NCBI GenBank assembly: GCA_001817755.1
Contig: MHIY01000023.1
Span: 68,733 to 77,632, forward strand
Source: Candidatus Colwellbacteria bacterium RIFCSPLOWO2_01_FULL_48_10
GTDB lineage: Bacteria; Patescibacteriota; Minisyncoccia; UBA6257; Colwellbacteraceae
Length of the DNA stretch: 8,900 bases
Reading direction: 5' to 3'
Under the pieces are notes generated by a model that worked only from the letters and a program-made list of their open reading frames with translations, searched no databases and was not told the DNA's origin. The position numbers were made by a program, and so were the translations under genes. Positions 1 through 5,227 of the stretch are shown here, one piece after another. The stretch's first letter is position 1. Each line of letters opens with the position of its first letter.

Positions 1-4
1 AATC

Positions 5-1399
5 TTATTCATGTTTTGTTAGTTCTACGGTAAATGTCGTACCCTCTCCTTCCTTGCTTGAGACGCTGATGTGTCCGCCAAAATCTTTTTCGACCATATG
101 CTTGGTCATTGAAAGTCCTATGCCCATGCCCTGGCCGGCGGCTTTGGTGGTAAAGAACGGCTCGAAGATCCTGGCAATGTTTTCTTTTGATATTCCCGAA
201 CCGTTGTCTTTGACCTGGAGCGTGATTTTGTCTGCCCCGCCATTTAAAGAGATCAGCACTTCCCGGCTGTTTTTCACATCCTTTGAGGCATAGGCATCGA
301 TGGCGTTAGCCACCAGGTTTAGGGCGATTTGGTTGAATTTTATCGGGTCGCCCGAGATTTCGACATCACCCTTGTGAACGTAACGCAGCGTTACATTAGC
401 TTTCATCGCTTTATGGGAGAGAACATCGAGGACGTATTTCATTTCATCATTCAGAGAAAACAGGACTTTTTGAGGTTCTTGCCGCACCATCTGTTTGCGC
501 ACGGCGATTACCAGATCCTGCAGCTTTTTGGCCGAAGTGATGGCCCTGTCGACATAACTGGCCGATTCTTTTATCGGCAAGGCATTGTTTTGTTCTTTGA
601 GTTTCTCAATATTGAGGGAAATGGCGTTTAGGGGGTTCATGAGATCGTGGAAAAGGCCCGAACTGAGCTTGCCGAACTCGGCAAAACGATAGAGTTCCGC
701 AACTCTTTCCGCCTGAGCTTCTTTTAGCTCTTTGGTTCTTTCCTCAACTGTTATTTCTAGGTTATCGCGTTCATGTTTCAATTCGGTTTCCGATCGTCTA
801 GCCCGGGCAAGAGATTTTTCAATCTCGCGATTGGAGAGCCAAGAGGCTACAGCAATTATTGCCAAAGTTATCGAAAAAATAGTGGCATCCTCTTTTTTGG
901 CCGGCACATTCTTCCAATTAGCATGGATCGGATAAATTCCCTCAAACTGCAGATACCCAAGCGTAATCAAGACAGCCGCAGTTAAAATTGTAGTTAGAAA
1001 TGCGAATCTTGATCCGACCAAGACGCCAGATATAACTATAACGAGCGCAAATCCTAAAAGTGTCTGCGGCTGATCTATTCCATAACTATAAAGTCCATAA
1101 GAAACAGCAAAGAAATAAACACCAACAAACACATACGACGCTATCTTGAAAAATCCTTGTCTTGAAAGCGCGAGTAATGCTACAAAAAACAACCATATAC
1201 CGAGAACATATACAGGAGAATTCCCTTCATAGTTTTCACCATTCTTAATAGAATTACTTATGACTGATAAGACCGCAAAAGACAGAAGGATGATTGAAGC
1301 AATGAGAAAAATATTCAAAATAAATTCCCGCCGCGCCGAATCTTCGTTTTGAGATCTGGGCTCTATCAGCTTCTTATATAAGAAATAGAAAAAAGTCAT
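5..1399 (-). CDS. Six-TM sensor histidine kinase (orphan in this window)
   Basis: Membrane sensor kinase of 464 residues that should autophosphorylate on His and pass the phosphate to an unseen response regulator. Residues 26-48, 62-79, 86-105, 112-129, 132-150 and 172-189 are hydrophobic, giving about six membrane segments with no large extracytoplasmic loop, so it probably senses a membrane-associated or small diffusible signal. A charged coiled coil (about 190-235) leads to the dimerisation/phosphoacceptor domain, where the H-box reads FHDLMNPLNAIS with H251 as the likely phosphorylated residue. The ATPase domain shows an N-box (NQIALNLVANAID, 356-368), a G1 box (DNGSG, 398-402), an F-box (FEPFFTTK) and a G2 box (GQGMGIGLS, 422-430), all intact. 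The ATG is supported by GGGAG at 1408-1412, 8 bases upstream. A 35-codon small ORF ends 44 bases upstream. No response regulator is fused, and none is visible before the window edge. The sensor domain is not one I can name. Confidence 0.93.
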   Translation of the reverse strand: MTFFYFLYKKLIEPRSQNEDSARREFILNIFLIASIILLSFAVLSVISNSIKNGENYEGNSPVYVLGIWLFFVALLALSRQGFFKIASYVFVGVYFFAVSYGLYSYGIDQPQTLLGFALVIVISGVLVGSRFAFLTTILTAAVLITLGYLQFEGIYPIHANWKNVPAKKEDATIFSITLAIIAVASWLSNREIEKSLARARRSETELKHERDNLEITVEERTKELKEAQAERVAELYRFAEFGKLSSGLFHDLMNPLNAISLNIEKLKEQNNALPIKESASYVDRAITSAKKLQDLVIAVRKQMVRQEPQKVLFSLNDEMKYVLDVLSHKAMKANVTLRYVHKGDVEISGDPIKFNQIALNLVANAIDAYASKDVKNSREVLISLNGGADKITLQVKDNGSGISKENIARIFEPFFTTKAAGQGMGIGLSMTKHMVEKDFGGHISVSSKEGEGTTFTVELTKHE

Positions 1400-1443
1400 C
1401 AGGGATTCTCCCGTATTCTAATACACTTAGACCCCAAGTGCTA

Positions 1444-1551
1444 TTAGTTCCAGATGATGCCTACACTTGAAGTCGTTCGCGCAAAGACATCCATGGCTTT
1501 CGCGTCGCGGGATGCCTTGTTGGTCAAGACTTTCTTAATGAGTTTATTCAT
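1444..1551 (-). CDS. Small 35-aa ORF upstream of the six-TM kinase
   Basis: An ATG-initiated frame of 35 codons ends in tandem stops (TAA TAG), 44 bases before the kinase ATG and on the same strand. The peptide starts MNKLIKKVLTNKASRDAK, a short basic amphipathic N-terminus, and ends TTSSVGIIWN, a mostly uncharged tail. It has no Cys, so an Agr-type thiolactone is unlikely. Codon choice looks like ordinary coding sequence. The ribosome-binding site is weak: AAAAGG lies about 14 bases from the ATG, which lowers confidence. Its position in front of a six-TM kinase invites the idea of a peptide signal or kinase regulator, but that is inference. A small hairpin (CACTT 1424-1428 with AAGTG 1436-1440) separates it from the kinase. 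Confidence 0.45.
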   Translation of the reverse strand: MNKLIKKVLTNKASRDAKAMDVFARTTSSVGIIWN

Positions 1552-1635
1552 ACTTTTATTTAGGACCTTTTCGACCTTTAACTAATGGTAAAGATATGGA
1601 GATAAAGATTTCATAAAGAAAAAATGAAGTTTAAT

Positions 1636-1667
1636 GCCTATCGAGAGCACTGTTTCTCAGGCTTTTT
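1636..1667. terminator. Imperfect hairpin, possible weak terminator
   Basis: GCCT (1636-1639) pairs with AGGC (1659-1662), and GAGA (1643-1646) pairs with TCTC (1655-1658), with a three-base bulge and an 8-base loop. On the plus strand it is followed at once by five T (1663-1667), but no plus-strand gene precedes it. On the minus strand it lies about 100 bases downstream of the amidohydrolase stop and is followed by a less clean T-rich stretch. It may end amidohydrolase transcription before the kinase unit. The rest of 1552-1761 is AT-rich and holds no feature I can support. Confidence 0.3.
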
Positions 1668-1761
1668 CCGGCCGCAACAGCATAGCGAGTTTATGAAGTT
1701 AATAGGAGAGGATAGTTGAGATTACCATTTTCAACTGAGGCTATTTTAACAATCTCATTCT

Positions 1762-3252
1762 CTATGGATTGCTTTCTATTTGATCAAAAACTTTCTTGCC
1801 ATGTATCCAGAGCTGGGAAACTTTGTGGTCGGACTGTTTATCTAACGGATTTTCGGCGAAGACGGCAAGGTTCGCCTCAAATCCTTTCTCAATTTTGCCC
1901 CTAGATGCTCCCGCGCCGGTTATAAGGGCCGGGGAGTGAGTATAGGCAGCTACAGATTCCTCTTCAGTCAGCCTTTGGGTCTCGGATGGAGCGAGTGAAG
2001 TTGCCCATCTGATTCCCTCGATAGGGCCTGAAGGCATATCATCGGAACCAAACACCAAAGAAACTCCGGCACTCAGTATTTGCTTTAATGGATTTATTTT
2101 CCAAACTCTGTCACCCAAGCTCTTGGCATAGTTAAGGGCATCCCATGAGAAGTTCGGTTGCATTGAGGCGATTCCGCCTCCGTGCTTCAGGGAGTCTATT
2201 GCCCTCGCATCCGGTAGCTCGAAATGCTCGAATCTCCAGCTTTTTATCTTACCGGAATATTTATCCCTTAGGTCCTCGAACAATTTCACCGCGAGAGCGA
2301 CTCCCGCGTCTCCTATACAATGCATGGCGATGTCCTGAAGTCCTAGTCCCGCCGCTTTTGATATTAGCCTGGCGCATTCATCGTAGTTTGTCCGTATATG
2401 CCCAGCCCCGTGCCCATCAGAGTAATCAGAGGTGAGAGCGGCGGTGTGGGTGCCGATGGCGCCGTCGAGGAACAGCTTTAACCCCCTTACTTCCATCATT
2501 TTGCCCTTATGGCTAATATATTTGGTCAGGTCTTTACCTTTATCAAAAAGGCAGGGATTTAGATATATAAACGTGCGCATTTTTAGCTGGCCGGCTTCGT
2601 CTAGCCGTCCGTAGGCCGTAAGCTGTTCAAGTGTGGCGACGTTCATGTCGTGTGCGGCGACAATGCCCAACGCGAACATTCTTTTATGATACTCGGGGAT
2701 AAAGCGCATATAGGCTTCCATATTCGGCGAGGTGGCAATAAAAACTTTCTGATATTCCAGCTCGGAAACGAACCCGTTGCTGTGTTCCAGGGAAACGTCA
2801 TCCCTTTTCAATATTTTCAACGCACAGGAATTCAGCATCCCGCCGTGGTAAGAAATATTTATCATGAATATTCCGCGGTCGGACGAAAGTCTGTCCAGCT
2901 CGCTTCTGTTTACATTCCACTTTTCCGCGTTCCAACCGTGGCAGACCACGAACTCGCCGATCGGTGTTTGTTGGGCCTTGTTTCTTATTATTTCCGTCGC
3001 CTCCGTCCATGTTATGTCTTTATTCCTAAGGTCCAGTTCTTTGAGGGTCCGTGCCCGGCCTGCGGGGTGGGTGTGCGCGTCTTCAAATCCAGGCATTACC
3101 CAGGCGCCGCTTAGGTCGGATATTTCCGCATCAGGAGCGATGATTTCTCCATCTGATATGGCGCTTATAGATCTATTATCGATCAAAATAGAACCTGGTA
3201 AAAATTTGCCACCCCGATATATAAAACCATTTTTGAGCACCCTCTTGGACAT
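1762..3252 (-). CDS. YtcJ-like metal-dependent amidohydrolase (amidohydrolase family 3)
   Basis: TIM-barrel amidohydrolase of 496 residues, slightly shorter than typical YtcJ-like proteins, probably hydrolysing an amide or related bond in the cytoplasm; the substrate cannot be read from sequence. A small N-terminal beta domain (1-50) leads to the metal-binding HxH motif in FEDAHTHPAGRA (H60, H62). The block GLKLFLDGAIGTHTAAL (257-273) is characteristic of this family, and K259 may be the bridging lysine. Further likely metal or active-site residues lie in AMHCIGDAG (H311), RFEHFEL (H343) and FGSDDMPSGPIEG (D404). The C-terminus (KGFEANLAVFAENPL) is the usual return to the beta domain. No signal peptide is seen. 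No Shine-Dalgarno precedes the ATG, but TATACT ends 6 bases before it, so the mRNA may be leaderless. It appears to be a single-gene unit. The family is clear; the substrate (D-amino acid, hydantoin-like, other) is not. Confidence 0.93.
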   Translation of the reverse strand: MSKRVLKNGFIYRGGKFLPGSILIDNRSISAISDGEIIAPDAEISDLSGAWVMPGFEDAHTHPAGRARTLKELDLRNKDITWTEATEIIRNKAQQTPIGEFVVCHGWNAEKWNVNRSELDRLSSDRGIFMINISYHGGMLNSCALKILKRDDVSLEHSNGFVSELEYQKVFIATSPNMEAYMRFIPEYHKRMFALGIVAAHDMNVATLEQLTAYGRLDEAGQLKMRTFIYLNPCLFDKGKDLTKYISHKGKMMEVRGLKLFLDGAIGTHTAALTSDYSDGHGAGHIRTNYDECARLISKAAGLGLQDIAMHCIGDAGVALAVKLFEDLRDKYSGKIKSWRFEHFELPDARAIDSLKHGGGIASMQPNFSWDALNYAKSLGDRVWKINPLKQILSAGVSLVFGSDDMPSGPIEGIRWATSLAPSETQRLTEEESVAAYTHSPALITGAGASRGKIEKGFEANLAVFAENPLDKQSDHKVSQLWIHGKKVFDQIESNP

Positions 3253-3258
3253 GAAGAT

Positions 3259-3287
3259 AGTATATACTGCTGAACGAATAGCGGAAA
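3259..3287 (-). promoter_or_regulatory. Candidate leaderless promoter of the amidohydrolase
   Basis: On the minus strand TATACT (3259-3264) is a good -10 box whose predicted start point is at or within a base or two of the ATG at 3252. The -35 candidate at 17-base spacing (TTTCCG, 3282-3287) matches the consensus in only 3 of 6 positions. The lack of any Shine-Dalgarno fits leaderless translation. An 8-base inverted repeat, GCTGAACG (3269-3276) with CGTTCAGC (3323-3330), overlaps the spacer and could be regulatory. Confidence 0.4.
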
Positions 3288-3355
3288 CTGTACATTTCTA
3301 TCTTCCGACATCGCTCGGTTCCCGTTCAGCGGGGATAGTCTCCCTAGTTGTAATA

Positions 3356-3470
3356 AAGGTTCCTCGGGGCAGAGCCCCGAGGTATTCGCGGAGCGAGCTT
3401 TGCTCGCCCGTCCTCGCGCCTTGGCGCGAGGTACCTGCCCCGTGGCGAAGCTTTACGGGGTTAGACCTTT
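3356..3470. repeat. Cluster of four GC-rich hairpins closed by an outer stem
   Basis: This is the core of the 373-base intergenic region 3253-3625, which has no supportable gene. Perfect hairpins follow each other: CCTCGGGGC/GCCCCGAGG (3362-3370, 3374-3382), GCGAGC/GCTCGC (3393-3398, 3402-3407), CCTCGCGCC/GGCGCGAGG (3412-3420, 3423-3431) and CCCCGT/ACGGGG (3438-3443, 3455-3460). AAAGGT (3356-3361) can pair with ACCTTT (3465-3470), giving a cloverleaf-like fold. The first and third hairpins share the arms CCTCG/CGAGG, so they could also cross-pair. No T-tract follows, so these are not ordinary terminators. It could be a structured RNA, a dispersed palindromic repeat, or transcriptional insulation between the acetyltransferase and the amidohydrolase. 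Confidence 0.6.
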
Positions 3471-3483
3471 GTTGCGACGTCGC

Positions 3484-3526
3484 CCCGCCTTGCTCGCCTC
3501 AATTCGGCGAAGCGGGCCGGCGAGGC
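3484..3526. repeat. GC-rich hairpin with alternative pairing
   Basis: CCCGC (3484-3488) pairs with GCGGG (3512-3516), and inside it TCGCC (3494-3498) pairs with GGCGA (3506-3510) around a 7-base loop. CTCGCC (3493-3498) can instead pair with GGCGAG (3519-3524). It continues the hairpin series immediately to its left, after the 10-base palindrome GCGACGTCGC (3474-3483). Confidence 0.45.
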
Positions 3527-3534
3527 AGATCGGC

Positions 3535-3566
3535 CCAAATGAAAATGCGTTAGCATTTTCATTTGG
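3535..3566. repeat. Perfect 14-bp inverted repeat
   Basis: CCAAATGAAAATGC (3535-3548) is followed by the loop GTTA and its exact complement (3553-3566). The stem is AT-rich, unlike the GC-rich hairpins on its left, and no T-run follows on either strand, so it is not a canonical terminator. It may be a dispersed palindromic element or an RNA-stabilising stem. Confidence 0.65.
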
Positions 3567-3584
3567 CTCTCTCGCTTGTCGGAA

Positions 3585-3622
3585 TAAAAAAGGAAGGAAA
3601 TCCCTGGTGGAACTCCTTCCTT
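3585..3622 (-). terminator. Intrinsic terminator of the acetyltransferase gene
   Basis: On the minus strand a 9-bp stem (AAGGAAGGA with TCCTTCCTT; plus-strand arms 3590-3598 and 3614-3622) with a 15-base loop is followed by a T-tract (complement of the A-run 3586-3591). It starts 3 bases after the TAG of the acetyltransferase, so it should end that transcript and isolate the hairpin region and amidohydrolase beyond. Confidence 0.8.
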
Positions 3623-3625
3623 AGA

Positions 3626-4561
3626 CTATGATGCTTGGGTAGAGAGGTAAAAGACGAACAAGTTGCCGAACTTGCCTTCCTGCGGAACGTCGCGGGCGGA
3701 CGAATCGATCAAGCAATGCTTGTCCAATCGGCCGACCGGCGTGAGTCCTAGGTCCAGGTTTAGCATCAGGATGGCGCCAAGATTGGCGCGCGGTTCCGCG
3801 TAGACGATGGTCTTTTCGGAACCCCTGAATTGTTCGATGACCTTTTCCTTGCAGGCGTAGGCCAGGCCTTGGCCTCGGAAATCGGGGTGCGAAGCAGTTT
3901 CCGAAAGCTCAACGAGTCGCCACTCTTCGCCAGCGGCAGTGAACCGGGCGATCTCTGCCTGACTAACTGCCGCGATCCGGCCCTCTGCGTCGCGCACGAC
4001 GGCAACGATGTTCGCTGCCAACATGGCGCGGATCACTTCGGGAGTGAACTCCGTGAGGTAAGAGGTGAAGGCCTTCTTGTAGATCTTGATCAGCTGATCG
4101 ATGTCGGATTGGCTTGGCTTCTTCAAGATCTCGAGCGCGAAATCTTGCGGCAGTTCCTTCTTCGAGCGCTTCTCGATGAGAAGCGACCCCAGGAGGGCCC
4201 ACTCCGCCGCAATTGTTTTCGAGCTGGTTGTTCTTGTGACGGCGTTGCTTCCGAAGTAGAGCAGGGAGCCGATCACGCCCTGGTTTACCGTAATCACCGC
4301 CTCGCAGGCCAGATTGCCATGTTTCCACGGAATTTGGATCTTTGAGGCGAGGGCCGGATCAACGTTTCGGCCCACGAGCACGCGGACACTGATCCTGGAG
4401 ACGTCGCTGTGCTCCATGGCCACATGCCTCAACCGCCCAGCGACTTCTGCGATGCTGGTGTGAACTTCGGTTAGGAAGCCCTTGGCGCGGTGGTTGCGAA
4501 TGTCCGTGAAGACTTTGCCTAAGTTTCCGATGCTTACTGCTGCAGTTGGTTTGTGCGTCAT
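3626..4561 (-). CDS. GNAT acetyltransferase, AblB-like
   Basis: Predicted cytoplasmic acetyl-CoA-dependent N-acetyltransferase of 311 residues. The C-terminal half (from about residue 142) is a GNAT domain. Motif A reads ETASHPDFRGQGLA (221-234), with RGQGLA the likely pyrophosphate-binding loop. It is followed by a segment with LNLDLGLTPVGRLDKHCLI, then FGNLFVFYLS. From memory of the family this resembles AblB/YodP, the putative beta-lysine N6-acetyltransferase, both here and in the N-terminal half (HGNLACEAVITVNQG). AblB is the best guess, not a certainty. The frame is open to a TTG at 4588, but ATG 4561 is preferred because GGAG lies 8 bases upstream (4570-4573). An intrinsic terminator follows directly. 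Upstream lie its own promoter, a Lys/Tyr-rich leader ORF and an attenuator-like structure. Lines I counted are near 60% GC, higher than the first kinase and msrAB, though the helicase is similar. Lysine aminomutase, AblB's usual partner, is not in the window. Confidence 0.8.
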   Translation of the reverse strand: MTHKPTAAVSIGNLGKVFTDIRNHRAKGFLTEVHTSIAEVAGRLRHVAMEHSDVSRISVRVLVGRNVDPALASKIQIPWKHGNLACEAVITVNQGVIGSLLYFGSNAVTRTTSSKTIAAEWALLGSLLIEKRSKKELPQDFALEILKKPSQSDIDQLIKIYKKAFTSYLTEFTPEVIRAMLAANIVAVVRDAEGRIAAVSQAEIARFTAAGEEWRLVELSETASHPDFRGQGLAYACKEKVIEQFRGSEKTIVYAEPRANLGAILMLNLDLGLTPVGRLDKHCLIDSSARDVPQEGKFGNLFVFYLSTQAS

Positions 4562-4569
4562 TTCTACAT

Positions 4570-4573
4570 CTCC
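4570..4573 (-). promoter_or_regulatory. Ribosome-binding site deciding the acetyltransferase start
   Basis: GGAG on the minus strand, 8 bases before ATG 4561. It argues against the in-frame TTG at 4588, which would add nine residues and place this motif inside the coding region. Confidence 0.75.
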
Positions 4574-4619
4574 ATCAAATAACTTCAAAGAACGTCTTTC
4601 AGCCTTCCTTTCGGGGGCT

Positions 4620-4757
4620 GATTTCTTGCGTTATGGCGATGGGCAAGAAATCAATCTCCGAACTAAAAATCGCCTCATTTCGAGGCGGTTTTTGTGATAA
4701 TTGTTCGTGGGACATCAAGCAAAAATCACCGCCTCGGATGAGTAGTATTTCTTGCCC
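4620..4757 (-). promoter_or_regulatory. Attenuator-like leader RNA with two alternative folds
   Basis: In minus-strand RNA order six segments occur: A (4757-4747), B (4736-4720), C (4694-4681), D (4676-4671), E (4651-4641), F (4629-4620). C pairs either with D (6 bp plus T5, a terminator) or with B (CGAGGCGG plus TTTTTG against their complements, 14 bp with a 3-base bulge). E pairs either with F (10 bp, GATTTCTTGC with GCAAGAAATC) or with A (11 bp). Fold one is B:C nested inside A:E, with no terminator; fold two is C:D plus E:F, terminated. A and B lie inside a Lys/Tyr-rich short ORF and the acetyltransferase starts downstream. This matches amino-acid transcription attenuation. Unlike the trp leader, no segment is seen that sequesters B when translation is absent. 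It could instead be just an elaborate msrAB terminator. Confidence 0.55.
4665..4693 (-). terminator. Intrinsic terminator, near-symmetric on both strands
   Basis: CGCCTC (4671-4676) and GAGGCG (4682-4687) form a 6-bp GC stem with a 5-base loop. On the minus strand it is followed by ATTTTT (complement of 4665-4670); on the plus strand by GTTTTT (4688-4693). On the minus strand it would end msrAB read-through and act as the conditional stop in the acetyltransferase leader. No plus-strand gene precedes it. Confidence 0.75.
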
Positions 4758-4786
4758 TTCTTAACCATTGGGTTAATACATTCCAT
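4715..4786 (-). CDS. Putative leader peptide, Lys/Tyr-rich
   Basis: A 23-codon ORF, or 17 codons if the internal ATG at 4768 is used. The 17-residue form reads MVKKGKKYYSSEAVIFA. The run Lys-Lys-Gly-Lys-Lys-Tyr-Tyr lies over RNA segment A, the last codons cover segment B, and the TGA (4715-4717) sits about 20 bases before segment C. A ribosome halted at the lysine codons would leave B free to pair with C, blocking the terminator; one reaching the stop would mask B and allow termination. The ATG at 4786 lies about 6 bases from the predicted transcription start, so translation could be near-leaderless; there is no convincing Shine-Dalgarno. The frame is also continuous with msrB past its TGA (4841-4843), so a chance open stretch cannot be excluded. 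Confidence 0.45.
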   Translation of the reverse strand: MECINPMVKKGKKYYSSEAVIFA

Positions 4787-4798
4787 ATGGATGAGATC

Positions 4799-4827
4799 AT
4801 AGTAATCCGAATATTGAGTTAGGTCAA
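4799..4827 (-). promoter_or_regulatory. Sigma70-type promoter of the acetyltransferase leader
   Basis: On the minus strand TTGACC (4822-4827; 5 of 6 to the -35 consensus) is followed after exactly 17 bases by TACTAT (4799-4804; 4 of 6 to the -10 consensus). The predicted start point is near 4792, just downstream of msrB and just before the leader ORF. This is the best promoter in the window and argues that the acetyltransferase is transcribed independently of msrAB. Confidence 0.6.
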
Positions 4828-4838
4828 CCGCCGGTTGA
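4824..4838. promoter_or_regulatory. 15-base dyad overlapping the -35 box, candidate operator
   Basis: TCAACCG and CGGTTGA flank a single central C, a perfect 7+1+7 palindrome covering the -35 hexamer, with GAGTT on both sides in direct orientation. Position and symmetry suit a dimeric repressor. It could also form a 6-bp RNA hairpin after the msrB stop, but no T-tract follows. No adjacent transcription factor gene is present. Confidence 0.4.
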
Positions 4839-4840
4839 GT

Positions 4841-5227
4841 TCAGGCATTATCTTTCTCCAGATTCAAACATACGGAGTTGATGCAGTAATGTTTGCCGGT
4901 TTTGGTTTCGGACTTGTCGTCAAACACATGACCGAGGTGAGCTTTACAGTTTTTGCATACAACTTCGGTGCGTTGCATGCCGTCGCTGTCGTCGGGCCGC
5001 AACTCGATGCTTCCGGAGATGGCGTCGTCAAAGCTCGGCCAGCCCATTAGGCCGGGTATCTTTGTCTCGAATTTTGTGTCCGAGGCAAAGAGCGGATTCG
5101 CGCAAACGGCGCAGTTGTATGTGCCGCGCGCCGTTTCTTTAAAATATTTGCCGCTAAAGGGCGCCTCGGTGCCGTTTTCAAGGGCGACGTGTTTCAACGT
5201 TGGTTCTAAGTCTTTTTTCGGATTCAT
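4841..5227 (-). CDS. msrB: Peptide-methionine (R)-S-oxide reductase MsrB
   Basis: Reduces the R epimer of methionine sulfoxide in proteins, complementing MsrA. The 128-residue protein is a complete single-domain MsrB. Two zinc-binding pairs are present, C39/C42 in NCAVCANPLF and C91/C94 in CKNCKAHLGHVF, together with the family block GLMGWPSFDDAI (59-70). The catalytic Cys is C115 in GKHYCINS; C120 is an extra Cys nearby that could act as a resolving residue. No signal peptide is seen, so it is cytoplasmic. Its ATG overlaps the msrA stop by 4 bases (ATGA), implying translational coupling. The 42-codon stretch after its TGA stays open in the same frame, but the protein already ends where the family normally does. 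A promoter and terminator for the next gene follow directly. Confidence 0.96.
   Translation of the reverse strand: MNPKKDLEPTLKHVALENGTEAPFSGKYFKETARGTYNCAVCANPLFASDTKFETKIPGLMGWPSFDDAISGSIELRPDDSDGMQRTEVVCKNCKAHLGHVFDDKSETKTGKHYCINSVCLNLEKDNA

Noticed and set aside
1716..1904. Plus-strand TTG-initiated ORF of 62 codons with a good AGGAGAGG Shine-Dalgarno-like sequence at 1704-1711
   Set aside because: It runs antisense into the 3' end of the clear amidohydrolase gene, encodes no recognisable domain, and its spacing to TTG is short. The purine-rich motif is probably chance.
3393..3526. CRISPR-like or tandem repeat array
   Set aside because: The units are palindromes with different sequences; there is no direct repeat with regular spacers.
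2864..3553. 229-codon plus-strand ORF running through the amidohydrolase start and the hairpin cluster
   Set aside because: It is antisense to a convincing gene, rich in Arg/Ser/Pro as shadow frames are, and crosses palindromes that do not look protein-coding.
3591..3622. T-box-like GGTGGAAC within the acetyltransferase terminator, read on the plus strand
   Set aside because: Only eight bases fit, the rest of the T-box consensus and specifier structure are absent, and no plus-strand gene follows. The minus-strand terminator explains it.
3830..4345. 171-codon plus-strand ORF opposite the acetyltransferase
   Set aside because: It is an open antisense frame typical of GC-rich coding DNA; the minus-strand GNAT motifs account for this sequence.
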